Below, piece by piece: positions 1-8,320 of a stretch of DNA of 48,245 nucleotides. The stretch's first letter is position 1; each line of letters starts with the position of its first letter. The notes beneath the pieces are model-generated. The model was not told the origin of the DNA, searched no databases, and saw only the letters and a list, made by a program, of their open reading frames with translations. The stretch spans positions 1 to 48,245 of the forward strand of contig JACQYT010000064.1 in NCBI GenBank assembly GCA_016208085.1, in the 5' to 3' direction. Source of the stretch: Elusimicrobiota bacterium. Its GTDB lineage: Bacteria > Elusimicrobiota > Elusimicrobia > Elusimicrobiales > UBA9959. The translations under genes and the position numbers were made by a program.

Positions 1-387
1 AACAAGTTTATAAGTGTCCCAGTTTCTCCTGCTTTCCATGATTTTATACCCGGCGGCGTTTAAGTTGCCGATTGCCTGATCGAGAGCTTCTTCAGCGTCG
101 CCCGCAAAATTAAATTTCCCGCTTTCAAAAGTCAGTATCTGGCTATACGAGCCGGGATATGGCGCCGGATACGGGTACGGTATCGGATACTGCGCAGGCT
201 GAGGCGGAACAGGCACTATAAAGTTGATATCAATATCAACTCCTTTCTCTATATTTTCAACTGTCCCCTTTATATCCGCATATTGTTCCAATGTGACGGC
301 CTGACCCGAATATACCGCTCCGGTATAAGCCAGGCATATACTTGCAACGATAAGGGCCTTTAACGCCGATTTTTTTATATTTTTCAT
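1..387 (-). CDS. Exported protein of unknown function, C-terminus cut by window edge
   Basis: An open frame runs from an ATG at 387 to the window edge, 129 codons with no stop, so the C-terminus lies outside. A purine-rich GGAGG ribosome site sits just upstream (about 393-397). Residues 1-30 form a Sec signal peptide: lysine-rich start (MKNIKKS), hydrophobic core and a likely cleavage after VYSGQA. A Pro/Tyr-rich stretch (about residues 61-80, repeated P-Y-P units) follows and looks like a flexible linker. The part after it (LTFESGKFNF...) may begin a folded domain. I recognise no family. The gene is probably periplasmic or surface-located; a lipoprotein is unlikely because no lipobox cysteine is seen. 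Confidence 0.7.
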   Translation of the reverse strand, partial: MKNIKKSALKALIVASICLAYTGAVYSGQAVTLEQYADIKGTVENIEKGVDIDINFIVPVPPQPAQYPIPYPYPAPYPGSYSQILTFESGKFNFAGDAEEALDQAIGNLNAAGYKIMESRRNWDTYKLV

Positions 388-526
388 ACCTGCCTCCATA
401 TTTTCAAGAAAGCGGAGTTTCGCTTTCCTGTATACTTTATCTGAAAATCTTGCGCAAGGTAAGGGGTAATAGCCCTATTACCCCGCAGTTTTATGGCCCA
501 GCTGATTTTGCCCGAAAGTCCTAACT

Positions 527-564
527 AAAAATTTTTGCCGCAAAAATTTTTACTATGCCCCGAC
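527..564. repeat. Partial copy of the composite hairpin repeat
   Basis: A perfect 12-bp-arm palindrome (AAAAATTTTTGC, one-base centre, mirror arm; 527-551) is followed by the CCCCGACC block found at the same place in the complete copies at 28907 and 31787. The rest of the element is missing and is replaced by short runs of related AAGGATAAAGG and CCTTCAGC units up to about 660. The 388-666 gap between the two minus-strand genes holds this fragment and nothing else I can identify. Confidence 0.6.
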
Positions 565-666
565 CTGAAGAAAGGATAAAGGATTAGGGATAAAGGCTAA
601 AGGCCGGAATAATCTCTTTGTTTTTCCTTTATCCTTCAGCCTTCATCCTTCAGCCTTTTTTATTTA

Positions 667-1779
667 TTAAAACGGGAACCTGTATTTTTTCAGGCCGAGT
701 TCATCGCGCATGGCGAGGATTTCCTTGCGGGTTTCCCTGTTGAGCGGCACGCCCCTGTTCCTGCGGTAAAGCCAGGCCAGGCGCTCCTTTTCCCCCGCCG
801 TGTATATGTGTTTGGCGCCGGGCATTTTCTTTGAAGCGCGCAGCCCGCGCAGAATGTTGCCGGCCGTTTTCTTAAAAGCTGGCAGGCTCGTGAAGGCCCT
901 TATATTTATCGCCAGGAAAAAATGCCCCAGCGGATACGGAACCTTCTTGCCGTCCTTTATCCCGAGCAGCATTTTCATATACGCGCCCTGCTGGAGGGCT
1001 GCCGAGAGTATTTCCACCACGGTGGAGTAGCCGTAGCCTTTATACCCGCTCATCTCCTCGCCTATCCCTCCCAGCGGCACCAGCGCGGCGGAGCCCGCCA
1101 CAAGTTCGTCAAGCACGGCGCGGGAGTCCGTCCTGGCCTCGCCCCTGTTGTTGATGGCCCAGCCTTTCGGCAGCTTCAACCCGAGTTTCGCGTATACCTC
1201 TATTTTCCCGCGCTGCGTGATGGAAGTGGCGCAGTCCAGCAGGAAAGGGAACTTTTCGTCTGTCGGCATGCCGAAGGTCAGAGCATTGGTGCCCAGCATA
1301 TTCTCGGTTCCGAAAGTGGGCGCCACCGAGGGGCGCGCGTTGGTGCCGGTTATGCCTATCATGCCGGCTTTGGCGGCCATGAGGGCGTAATAGCCGGCTA
1401 TGCCGTAATGAGTGGAATTTCTCACCGCCGTCATGCCCAAAGCGCATTTTTGCGCTTTCCTTATGGCCAGCGCCATTGCGCGCCCCGCTATTACATGGCC
1501 CATGCCGTTGTGCCCGTCTATAACCGCTGTGGTGGGCGTTTGCTTTACTATCTCAAATCGGGTTTTTGCAAGCTGTATGCCCTGCTTTATCCGGTCGTAA
1601 TAAATGGGCTTCAAGCGCGAAACGCCGTGCGAATCTATGCCCAGCTTGTCGGCCGTTATCAGTACGTCCGCGCAGACCGCGGCGTCCCGGGGCGGCACGC
1701 CCAGGCCCTTGAAAACGTCGCGCATGAAATTTTCCATTAGGCCGAATTTAACCCATTTAGCCCCTTTTTCAATTTTCAT
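667..1779 (-). CDS. Ldh2-family NAD(P)-dependent malate/L-lactate/ureidoglycolate-type dehydrogenase
   Basis: The protein has 370 residues from the ATG at 1779, which has a strong GGAGG site six bases upstream. A longer frame to 1830 exists but its first residues would be coded by an intergenic palindrome. It belongs to the Ldh_2 (MDH2/LDH2, YlbC/AllD) family, which reduces or oxidises 2-hydroxy acids with NAD(P). Signatures visible are GIDSHGVSR near the N-terminus (catalytic His region), the NSTHYG and GITGTNARPSVAPTFG stretches around the cofactor site, and LLDCATS. The substrate cannot be told from sequence. It lies beyond the end of the dcw operon, separated by repeats, and is probably a separate transcription unit. 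Confidence 0.85.
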   Translation of the reverse strand: MKIEKGAKWVKFGLMENFMRDVFKGLGVPPRDAAVCADVLITADKLGIDSHGVSRLKPIYYDRIKQGIQLAKTRFEIVKQTPTTAVIDGHNGMGHVIAGRAMALAIRKAQKCALGMTAVRNSTHYGIAGYYALMAAKAGMIGITGTNARPSVAPTFGTENMLGTNALTFGMPTDEKFPFLLDCATSITQRGKIEVYAKLGLKLPKGWAINNRGEARTDSRAVLDELVAGSAALVPLGGIGEEMSGYKGYGYSTVVEILSAALQQGAYMKMLLGIKDGKKVPYPLGHFFLAINIRAFTSLPAFKKTAGNILRGLRASKKMPGAKHIYTAGEKERLAWLYRRNRGVPLNRETRKEILAMRDELGLKKYRFPF

Positions 1780-1796
1780 AGTCCTCCAAACCGATA

Positions 1797-1823
1797 ATAA
1801 AATGTTGCCCGGCAACATTTTAT
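1797..1823. repeat. ATAAAATGTTG palindrome, copy 1
   Basis: Perfect palindrome with 13-bp arms (ATAAAATGTTGCC and its mirror) around one base, 17 bases upstream of the dehydrogenase start codon. The same outer arms occur at 15637, 29043 and 31926 with different inner bases that still pair. It may act as an RNA hairpin or be a mobile repeat; the sequence does not decide. Confidence 0.7.
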
Positions 1824-1828
1824 TTATC

Positions 1829-1866
1829 AAATCCCCCTTCGTCCCCCTTTACTAAAAGGGGGATTT
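1829..1866. repeat. Inverted repeat with CCCCCTT arms
   Basis: Arms AAATCCCCCTT (1829-1839) and AAGGGGGATTT (1856-1866) face each other across 16 bases. This could form a stable hairpin in the leader of the dehydrogenase transcript. No clear terminator T-run follows. Confidence 0.5.
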
Positions 1867-1954
1867 ACGGAAAAAGGGAATTCCCATAGTACCAGTTACT
1901 ACTTATATAGGCTTGTATAATTAAAGCGACATACTGCGAATTACCCCTGCCCAT

Positions 1955-2015
1955 TGTAGCGGCAAAGTTTACTTTGCCTATCATTGTGCCAAGCCGAGCA
2001 AGCTCGGCAACTACA
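1955..2015. repeat. TGTAG...CTACA double-hairpin repeat, copy 1
   Basis: A 61-bp unit bounded by TGTAG and CTACA that contains two small hairpins (GGCAAAGTTTACTTTGCC and GCCGAGCAAGCTCGGC). An inverted, clearly related copy lies at 40613-40666. Here it sits downstream of murG, where it could act as the 3' end structure of the dcw transcript, but no T-run is present. Confidence 0.55.
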
Positions 2016-2058
2016 ATAATGATTTATGTCGCCTTATTTATGCAATGATATATATCAC

Positions 2059-3192
2059 CTACTGCCTGCTTAACAGTTTTTCTATCGCCGCGGCGATATT
2101 GGCCGCCGCCCGCATAGGGTCGGGCAGGTCCAGTCTTGAAAAATTATTTTTCATCTCCGTCAGGGCGGCGGGGGCCTTAAGCAGCGCCTCCGCCGTTTCC
2201 AGGAACCGCTCCTCAAAAGCCGGGGACTCTTCAAGCAGTACGGCCGCCCCCGCGCCGCTCAGGCTTTTCGCGTTCCAGAGCTGATGCCCCCCCGCCGAAG
2301 ACGGGAACGGGATTAAAACGGCCGGTTTCTTAAGCTGCAGAAGTTCGGCCACCGTCCCGGCGCCGGAGCGGCAGAACGCCAGGTCGCAAACGGCGTAAAG
2401 TTCATTGATGTCCTCATAGTAATCCAGCACTCTTAAGAACGGCGCTTTTTCAAGGCCCAGCCGCGAATAAAGCGCATGCACTTCCTCGTTATCCTTTTTG
2501 CCGGTCACATGGACGGCCTGAAAGGCTATGTTTTTTTCATTCAGCTTTTTAACGGCGTTTATCGCGGCCCGGTTTATCCTTTTGGCGCCCTGGCTGCCGC
2601 CGAAGATGAGCATGACCGGCGCGCCGTCCTTAAAGCCGAACTTTTTCATCATTGCCCCGCGATCGGGACTTGCGGCGAAAGAATCCCTTATCGGAGTGCC
2701 GGTCAGTTCGGATTTGGCTTTGAATGGATTATTTCCGATCGGCAGGCCCAGGGCGGTTTTTGAAGCGAACCTGGCGCACAACCTGTTGGCAAGCCCGAAT
2801 TTCGCGTTAGATTCATGTATCATGGACGGGAGGCCGCGCAACGCGGCCGCGAGCACGGCCGGGAACGACACATAACTGCCGGCGCCGAATACCAGGACCG
2901 GCTTAAAATCCTTCAGTATTTTAAGGCACAGGGAAACGGACATTAAAAGCTTCCACAGGAATGCGGCATGCGCTCCCGGGTCGGCGGAGCGCGGCAGAGA
3001 GATCATATCCGTTTCGGCGTAAGGATAATCCCGGTCCGCAAGCGTTCCGACGGCGAGGTCGTCTTTCTTTACCAGAAACAATATCTCCCAGCCGCCCTTT
3101 TTTCTTAATTCATTCGCCAGCGCAAGCCCCGGATAAAAATGGCCGCCGGTGCCGCCTGAAGCGATAAGTATCCGTTTGGGTTTTTCCGTCAT
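2059..3192 (-). CDS. murG: UDP-GlcNAc:lipid I N-acetylglucosaminyltransferase MurG
   Basis: MurG adds GlcNAc from UDP-GlcNAc to lipid I to make lipid II on the inner face of the cytoplasmic membrane. The 377-residue protein has the expected length and GT28 motifs: the N-terminal glycine-rich GGTGGHFYPGLA loop (about residues 14-25), the HESNA motif, the GGSQGAKRIN loop in the C-terminal half, and the donor-site region RSGAGTVAEL followed by a His-Gln pair (GGHQ). Its start directly abuts the ftsW stop (3193), so the two are cotranscribed. It is the last gene of the dcw operon here; murC and murB, which often follow, are absent. Confidence 0.96.
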   Translation of the reverse strand: MTEKPKRILIASGGTGGHFYPGLALANELRKKGGWEILFLVKKDDLAVGTLADRDYPYAETDMISLPRSADPGAHAAFLWKLLMSVSLCLKILKDFKPVLVFGAGSYVSFPAVLAAALRGLPSMIHESNAKFGLANRLCARFASKTALGLPIGNNPFKAKSELTGTPIRDSFAASPDRGAMMKKFGFKDGAPVMLIFGGSQGAKRINRAAINAVKKLNEKNIAFQAVHVTGKKDNEEVHALYSRLGLEKAPFLRVLDYYEDINELYAVCDLAFCRSGAGTVAELLQLKKPAVLIPFPSSAGGHQLWNAKSLSGAGAAVLLEESPAFEERFLETAEALLKAPAALTEMKNNFSRLDLPDPMRAAANIAAAIEKLLSRQ

Positions 3193-4326
3193 CTAGCTCC
3201 TGTGCGCCGAGATGTTAAGTATCAGCCCGACAGCTATCATACTGGTCAGCATGGAGGAGCCGCCGTATGAAAAGAACGGCAGCGGTATGCCTTTGGTGGG
3301 GATCAGGCCCGTGGACATGGCGAGATTGAAAAAAGCCTGGAGGGTCAGCGTCAGGGTGAGCCCCAGCGCGGCCAGCGTCGTGTAGAAACTGGGCGCGTTC
3401 CTGGCTATCCGCGCGCCTTTTATCAGCAGCGCAATAAAAAGCAGGACTATGAAAAGGCTGCCCAGCAGACCCAACTCCTCGGCGATGACCGGGAAAATGA
3501 AATCGGTATGAGGTTCCGGCAGGTACATCAGCTTTAATTTCGAAGCCCCCAGGCCTTTGCCCAGCCAGCCCCCCGAGCCCACGGCCAGCAGCGATTGCGC
3601 CAGCTGGTAGCCCGTGCCGGTGGTGTCCTGAAAGGGCGCCAGAAAGGTTTTTAACCGGTTCAGCCGGTATGGGTGACTGACAATTTCAAATATTAAAACC
3701 GGGAGTATGGCGGTTATCGGAAGCAGCACGAGCCGGAGTTTCACTCCCGCGGCAAAAAAAATAAAAAGCGAAATGCCGAACATCAAAACCGGGGTGCCGA
3801 GATCCGGTTCAAGCGCGATCAGCGCAAGTATGACGCCCATGACGCCCAGCGGTTTTAACAGGGTTTTCCAGTCGGCGGCTATCTGGCTGGCGCGGCGGTC
3901 GAAAAAATCAGCCAGATACAGCACAAGCGCGATCTTCGCGAATTCGCTCGGCTGGAGTTTCATGAAGCCGAGCGGAATCCATCTGTGCACGCGCGCCACC
4001 GGCGGCATAAGGAATGTCAACCCCAGAAGCGCGATGATCAGCGCGACGCCGGGCTTTATTAATTTTCTTGTTTTTTCAAGGTTCAGCCTTGCGGTAAACG
4101 CCATCAGGCCGAGCCCCGCCAATATGTACAGCGCCTGTTTTTTCGCGTAGAAAATGGAATCCAGGCCTTTATTGGACGCGTAGATGGCGCTGGCCGAAAA
4201 AAGCGAAATGAGGCCGAACGCCAGCAGGATCAGGACTATGAAGAAAAGCGAGTAATCCATATGCTTGAGATTGTGGTTGAGCAGGGCGTTACAGGCTGGT
4301 CTTGTTCTTTTTGAGGAAAAATACAT
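3193..4326 (-). CDS. ftsW: Lipid II polymerase FtsW (SEDS family)
   Basis: SEDS-family glycosyltransferase working with the class B penicillin-binding protein FtsI at the division septum. About ten hydrophobic segments are visible, plus the conserved SEDS pieces FIFPVIAEELGLLGS and the C-terminal IPTKGIPLPFFSYGGSS. The frame opens at 4326 and gives a basic, cytosolic N-tail of 22 residues. An internal ATG at 4260 (MDYSLFF) begins right before the first membrane helix. Neither has a strong ribosome site, so the start is uncertain. Position between murD and murG favours FtsW over the paralogue RodA. Confidence 0.93.
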   Translation of the reverse strand: MYFSSKRTRPACNALLNHNLKHMDYSLFFIVLILLAFGLISLFSASAIYASNKGLDSIFYAKKQALYILAGLGLMAFTARLNLEKTRKLIKPGVALIIALLGLTFLMPPVARVHRWIPLGFMKLQPSEFAKIALVLYLADFFDRRASQIAADWKTLLKPLGVMGVILALIALEPDLGTPVLMFGISLFIFFAAGVKLRLVLLPITAILPVLIFEIVSHPYRLNRLKTFLAPFQDTTGTGYQLAQSLLAVGSGGWLGKGLGASKLKLMYLPEPHTDFIFPVIAEELGLLGSLFIVLLFIALLIKGARIARNAPSFYTTLAALGLTLTLTLQAFFNLAMSTGLIPTKGIPLPFFSYGGSSMLTSMIAVGLILNISAHRS

Positions 4327-4358
4327 AATATTCTTTCTCTGTCCTTCAGCCTTCAGCC

Positions 4359-5765
4359 CTAAGCCTTAAGCCTTTTTACCAGCTCCTTGAACTTTTTTCC
4401 GCGATCTTCAAAATCTTTGAACTGGTCGAAAGAAGCGCAGGCCGGGGACAGAAGCACTATATCGCCTTTTCCCCCTTTTTGGAAAGCCTGCGACACGGCT
4501 TCAGACATGGCGCCGGCGCGTATCACGGAGGCGGAAGAAAGCTCTTTTTCTATCTTGGGCGCGGCCGAGCCTATGGTTAAAACGAATTTCACGTGTTTTT
4601 CTATATACGGCGCCAGGGGTTTATACGGGCTGCCTTTATCAAGGCCGCCGAGTATCAGCCAGATGTTCTTGCGGCCGCCCAGCGCTTTTAAAGCCGTCAA
4701 AGTCGAATTCACGTTGGTCGCCTTTGAATCGTTTATGAAAACCATGTCTTTCACCGTCCCGACCGGCTCTATGCGGTGCTCAACGCCTTTAAAAGCCCGG
4801 AAAGTTTTCTCAATGGTCCGGGGCCTTATCCCGCGGCCAAGCGCCATCAGTCCCGCGCACATGGCGTTTTCCAGGTTGTGCAGGCCGGGCGGCGCCGGCG
4901 GCGTAACGCGGCTTTTCTTCCCGTTAAAGCTGAAAATTATTTTTGCGCTTTTGCGCCTTTGCGCCTTTACGCCTTCTTCAAGCCAGGCGTTCAAAGCCCC
5001 GCCCTTTTTTGAGGAGGAAAAGAACAGCGCGCCGGACGGACAGGAGGCGGCAAGCCGGCGGCAGTATTTATCGTCGTAATTAAAAACGCAGAAATCGCCG
5101 TCCCGCTGGAATTTGAAGACCTTCGCCTTGGCCGCTATATACCTGGACATGGTTTTATGATGGTCCAAATGGTCGGGCGTCACGTTGAGCACACAGGCGG
5201 CTGCCGGCCTAAAATATGAGCTGTCTTCGAGTTGATAGCTTGAAACTTCCATGACTATGGCGTCGCGCCCGGCGCAAGCGCTTATCACTTTGGACGCCGG
5301 CGTGCCGACATTGCCGCATACCCGGGCCGCTCCCCCCGCGCCCGTGGCGGCTTTTAGGTGGTTTTTTATTATTTTTCCGAGCAGTAGCGTAGTGGTGGTC
5401 TTGCCGTTGGTGCCCGTGACGGCCAGCAGGTTTTTGGATCTTGAAAACGCGAGCGCGGCCTCTATCTCGCTGAAAACCGGAATGCCGCGCTTTTTGAGCT
5501 TAAGTATCAGGGGGTTTGAATGGGAGAGCCCCGGGCTCTTTACCGCGAAAGCGCAGCGCAATATTTTGCCGCTATGCCCGCCGGTCTCAAGCTCCACGCC
5601 GCGACGCAGTTCCTTTAGCCTGCCCCGAACCTCCCCGTAAGGTTTGCTTTCCGTCAGCAGGACCCTGAAGCCCCGGGAAGCGAGGAGATTGGCGCACCAC
5701 ACGCCCGATCTTCCGGCGCCGATGACAAGGGCTTTTTTGTCTTTGAATTTCTCGGGAATAAACAT
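4359..5765 (-). CDS. murD: UDP-N-acetylmuramoyl-L-alanine--D-glutamate ligase MurD
   Basis: Cytosolic Mur ligase that adds D-Glu to UDP-MurNAc-L-Ala. The 468-residue protein shows an N-terminal Rossmann start (ALVIGAGRSG), the ATP-binding P-loop GTNGKTTTT, the MEVSSYQLE and TPDHLDHH motifs that bind metal and nucleotide, NDSKATN in the central domain, and the C-terminal LGGLDKG. Length is slightly above the usual 440-450. CCTTCAGC-type repeat units (about 4340-4372) overlap the last codons and the gap to ftsW. Confidence 0.95.
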   Translation of the reverse strand: MFIPEKFKDKKALVIGAGRSGVWCANLLASRGFRVLLTESKPYGEVRGRLKELRRGVELETGGHSGKILRCAFAVKSPGLSHSNPLILKLKKRGIPVFSEIEAALAFSRSKNLLAVTGTNGKTTTTLLLGKIIKNHLKAATGAGGAARVCGNVGTPASKVISACAGRDAIVMEVSSYQLEDSSYFRPAAACVLNVTPDHLDHHKTMSRYIAAKAKVFKFQRDGDFCVFNYDDKYCRRLAASCPSGALFFSSSKKGGALNAWLEEGVKAQRRKSAKIIFSFNGKKSRVTPPAPPGLHNLENAMCAGLMALGRGIRPRTIEKTFRAFKGVEHRIEPVGTVKDMVFINDSKATNVNSTLTALKALGGRKNIWLILGGLDKGSPYKPLAPYIEKHVKFVLTIGSAAPKIEKELSSASVIRAGAMSEAVSQAFQKGGKGDIVLLSPACASFDQFKDFEDRGKKFKELVKRLKA

Positions 5766-5794
5766 AACATTAGCTGAGAAACTTCTCTCAACTC

Positions 5795-6880
5795 TTACCT
5801 GATCTTCAACGACGCCAGCGCTATCAGCATCAACATGATGCCGGCTATCCAGAAGCGCACCGTCACTTTGGGCTCGGCTATGCCTTTAAGCTCGAAATGA
5901 TGGTGTATCGGCGCCATCAGGAACAGCCGTTTTTTGTTCCGCAGTTTATAGGAACCCATCTGGAATATGACCGAAAGCGTTTCAAGCAGGAAGATGCCGC
6001 CCGCTATCGGGAGTATCAGCTCCTGCTTTACGGCTATGGCGGCCACGCCTATAGCGCCGCCCAGAAATAAAGAGCTGGTGTCCCCCATGAATACCTCGGC
6101 CGGATAGGCGTTATACCACAGGAACCCCAGGCACGCCCCTATCATGGCGGCCAAAAATATCGTTATCTCGCCGGCGCCTTCGACGTAAATGATCTTGAAA
6201 TAGGAGGCCAGCTTGATGTTTCCGGCGCAGTAGCCGAGCACGGCGAAAGTTAAAGCCGCGAAAACTATGGAGCCGGCGGCCAGGCCGTCCAGGCCGTCGG
6301 TCAGGTTGACCGCATTGGAGGAGCCTATTATAACGAACATGGCCAGCGCAGCGTAGAGGAAGCCGAGGTTAACGTAGAGTTCCTTGGTGTAGGGAATGAC
6401 GAGGCTGGTGGCGTAACCGGCGCTGGGCGGAGCGACGGAGAGATACCCCACCACCGCCAGGGCCGCGAACAGCTGAAGAAGGAATTTAAACCGCGAAGAC
6501 GCGCCTCTGGGGTTCTTTTTGACCAGCTTGGTGTAATCGTCCAGCCAGCCGGTAAAAGCGAGGACTGCCGTCGTGAACAGCAGCAGAAGTATAAAACGGT
6601 TGTCCAGCCTGGCCCAGAGAAGAGCGCTCGCGACCAGCGCCAGGAAGATCAGCAGCCCGCCCATCGTGGTGGTTCCTTCCTTGGCAAGGTGGCTTTTGGG
6701 CCCGTCGGCGCGCTGGACCTGGCCTATTTTATATGAGCGCAGTTTGGCGATCAGGCAAGGGCCGATCAGCAGGCTCACCAGGAAGGAAGTTATAATAGCC
6801 CCCCCGGTCCGGAAGGTTATGTATTGAAAAACGTTAAGCGGATTGAAAATATCCCTGAAGTGATGGAGGTAGTAAAGCAT
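5795..6880 (-). CDS. mraY: Phospho-MurNAc-pentapeptide transferase MraY
   Basis: Integral membrane enzyme that transfers phospho-MurNAc-pentapeptide to undecaprenyl phosphate, giving lipid I. The 361-residue protein has about ten transmembrane segments and all three hallmark sites: the Asp-rich DDYTK loop, NLTDGLDGLA, and the C-terminal MAPIHHHFELKG motif that is close to diagnostic; FMGDTSSLFLGG lies between them. The N-terminus (MLYYLHHF) matches the family. Gene order murF-mraY-murD is the standard one. Confidence 0.97.
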   Translation of the reverse strand: MLYYLHHFRDIFNPLNVFQYITFRTGGAIITSFLVSLLIGPCLIAKLRSYKIGQVQRADGPKSHLAKEGTTTMGGLLIFLALVASALLWARLDNRFILLLLFTTAVLAFTGWLDDYTKLVKKNPRGASSRFKFLLQLFAALAVVGYLSVAPPSAGYATSLVIPYTKELYVNLGFLYAALAMFVIIGSSNAVNLTDGLDGLAAGSIVFAALTFAVLGYCAGNIKLASYFKIIYVEGAGEITIFLAAMIGACLGFLWYNAYPAEVFMGDTSSLFLGGAIGVAAIAVKQELILPIAGGIFLLETLSVIFQMGSYKLRNKKRLFLMAPIHHHFELKGIAEPKVTVRFWIAGIMLMLIALASLKIR

Positions 6881-6924
6881 TTAAATCTCCCTTGTAGAGC
6901 GGGACAGCGTGACAGCCGGAAAGT

Positions 6925-6962
6925 GCGAGAGTGAAAACTTTTTAACTTTTTTACTCTCTCGC
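6925..6962. repeat. Imperfect inverted repeat between murF and mraY
   Basis: GCGAGAGTGAAAA faces a run ending in ACTCTCTCGC. The right arm touches the murF stop codon. It could fold as a hairpin in the operon transcript between murF and mraY; other short repeats in this genome sit in the same kind of position. Confidence 0.4.
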
Positions 6963-8320
6963 TATTGCAATCCTTCTATCAGTTTTTCAAACTTCATCGC
7001 CCTGGACGCTTTTAACAGGAACGTGCCCTTTTGGCCGGCTATCAGGCGCCTTAATTCCCCTGCCCAGACCGCCGGGTCAGGGGCATAGGCGGCAAGGCCC
7101 GGGTTTTTTAAAAGCTCATCCGCCGCGGCTTTCATCTCCGGCCCGGCCAGGAAGATCTTTTCCGCGCCGAGACCGGACAGATAACGGCCCAGCTCCGAGT
7201 GATAGGCGGCCGAATGCTTCCCCAGTTCTTTCATGTCTCCCAGCGCGAGATAATAGGGTTTCGGGAAATCGCCGGCGCCGAACAGCGTTTCAAGCGCCGC
7301 GCGCATGGAAACCGGATTAGCGTTGTAAGCGTCAAGGATTATAACGGCGTCTTTTATCTTAAGCGTCTGCATCCTCATCGGCGGCGGCGTGAAAGTCTCT
7401 AATCCCGCTTTCACGGCGGCAAGGTCCAGCCCGGAGGCCAGAGCGGCGCCCGCCGCCGCGGCCGCGTTCATATAATTATGCCTTGCCTTGCCTGGCAGGT
7501 TTACCATTATTGTTTCGCCCTTAAACCGGAGCTCAAGCGCGTCCGCGCGCTCGCTTATTTTTAAGTCCGCCCCGCCGCAATAGCCAAAACCGAGCTTATT
7601 CCCTTTTCTGGCTTTTAAAACCTCAAGATATTTGTCGTCGGCGTTATAGACAAGCGCGCCGCCCGGGGCCAGGCAGTCTATGATCTCGGTCTTGGTCCGG
7701 AAAACGGTCTCCAGGTCCCCGAAATATTCAAGGTGAGCCGGCCCTATGTTGGTTATCACCGCGACCGTCGGTTTCGCAAGCGTTCCTATTTCAAAGACAT
7801 CGCCCTTTTTTGAGGCGCCCAGTTCAAATACCGCGAATTTATGGTCCCGGCCCAGTTCCAGCAGGGACAGAGGCAGGCCGAACTGGTTGTTAAGGTTGCC
7901 GGGATTAGCTATTGCGGGGCCGGCCTGTTCAAAAATGGACTTGAGCATTTCCTTGGTGGTGCTTTTGCCGTTGGAACCCGTTATGGCCGCGACGGGGATT
8001 TTGAACCTGCTCCTGTGCCAGGCGGCCAGCCGGTGGAGCGCATGCAAAGTGTTCCATACGCCTATGACGAATTCCGGAAAGGCCTTGAAGCGGCCGATTT
8101 TGCCGTCTTCCACTATCCAGCCTTTTACGTTTTTTTCCAGCGTTTCTTCCAGGAACACGTGTGCGTCGTATTCGGCGCCTTGGAAAGCCCAGAAAAAATC
8201 CCCGCTTTTGAGTTTCCGGGTATCGGTTTCAAAAGAGTTGAAAGGGGCTTTGACGCCGCCTCTCAGCGCCCGTCCGTTGACCGTCTTCGCCAGAGTTTCA
8301 ATGTCAATGTCTAAATGCAT
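6962..8320 (-). CDS. murF: UDP-MurNAc-tripeptide--D-Ala-D-Ala ligase MurF
   Basis: Adds D-Ala-D-Ala to the UDP-MurNAc-tripeptide in the cytosol. I chose the ATG at 8320 (MHLDIDIETL, 452 residues) because it gives the usual MurF N-terminus and overlaps the murE stop by 10 bases. The longer frame to 8362 would begin inside a repeat. Motifs: N-terminal TDTRKLKSGDFFWA, P-loop GSNGKSTTKEM, TNIGPAHLEYFG, the family-specific DAYNANPVSM, and ALGDMKELG. Overlap with murE points to coupled translation. Confidence 0.94.
   Translation of the reverse strand: MHLDIDIETLAKTVNGRALRGGVKAPFNSFETDTRKLKSGDFFWAFQGAEYDAHVFLEETLEKNVKGWIVEDGKIGRFKAFPEFVIGVWNTLHALHRLAAWHRSRFKIPVAAITGSNGKSTTKEMLKSIFEQAGPAIANPGNLNNQFGLPLSLLELGRDHKFAVFELGASKKGDVFEIGTLAKPTVAVITNIGPAHLEYFGDLETVFRTKTEIIDCLAPGGALVYNADDKYLEVLKARKGNKLGFGYCGGADLKISERADALELRFKGETIMVNLPGKARHNYMNAAAAAGAALASGLDLAAVKAGLETFTPPPMRMQTLKIKDAVIILDAYNANPVSMRAALETLFGAGDFPKPYYLALGDMKELGKHSAAYHSELGRYLSGLGAEKIFLAGPEMKAAADELLKNPGLAAYAPDPAVWAGELRRLIAGQKGTFLLKASRAMKFEKLIEGLQ

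Noticed and set aside
922-1740. A 272-codon plus-strand open frame opposite the Ldh2 dehydrogenase
   Set aside because: Shadow frame in GC-rich sequence; the minus strand carries the conserved family motifs.
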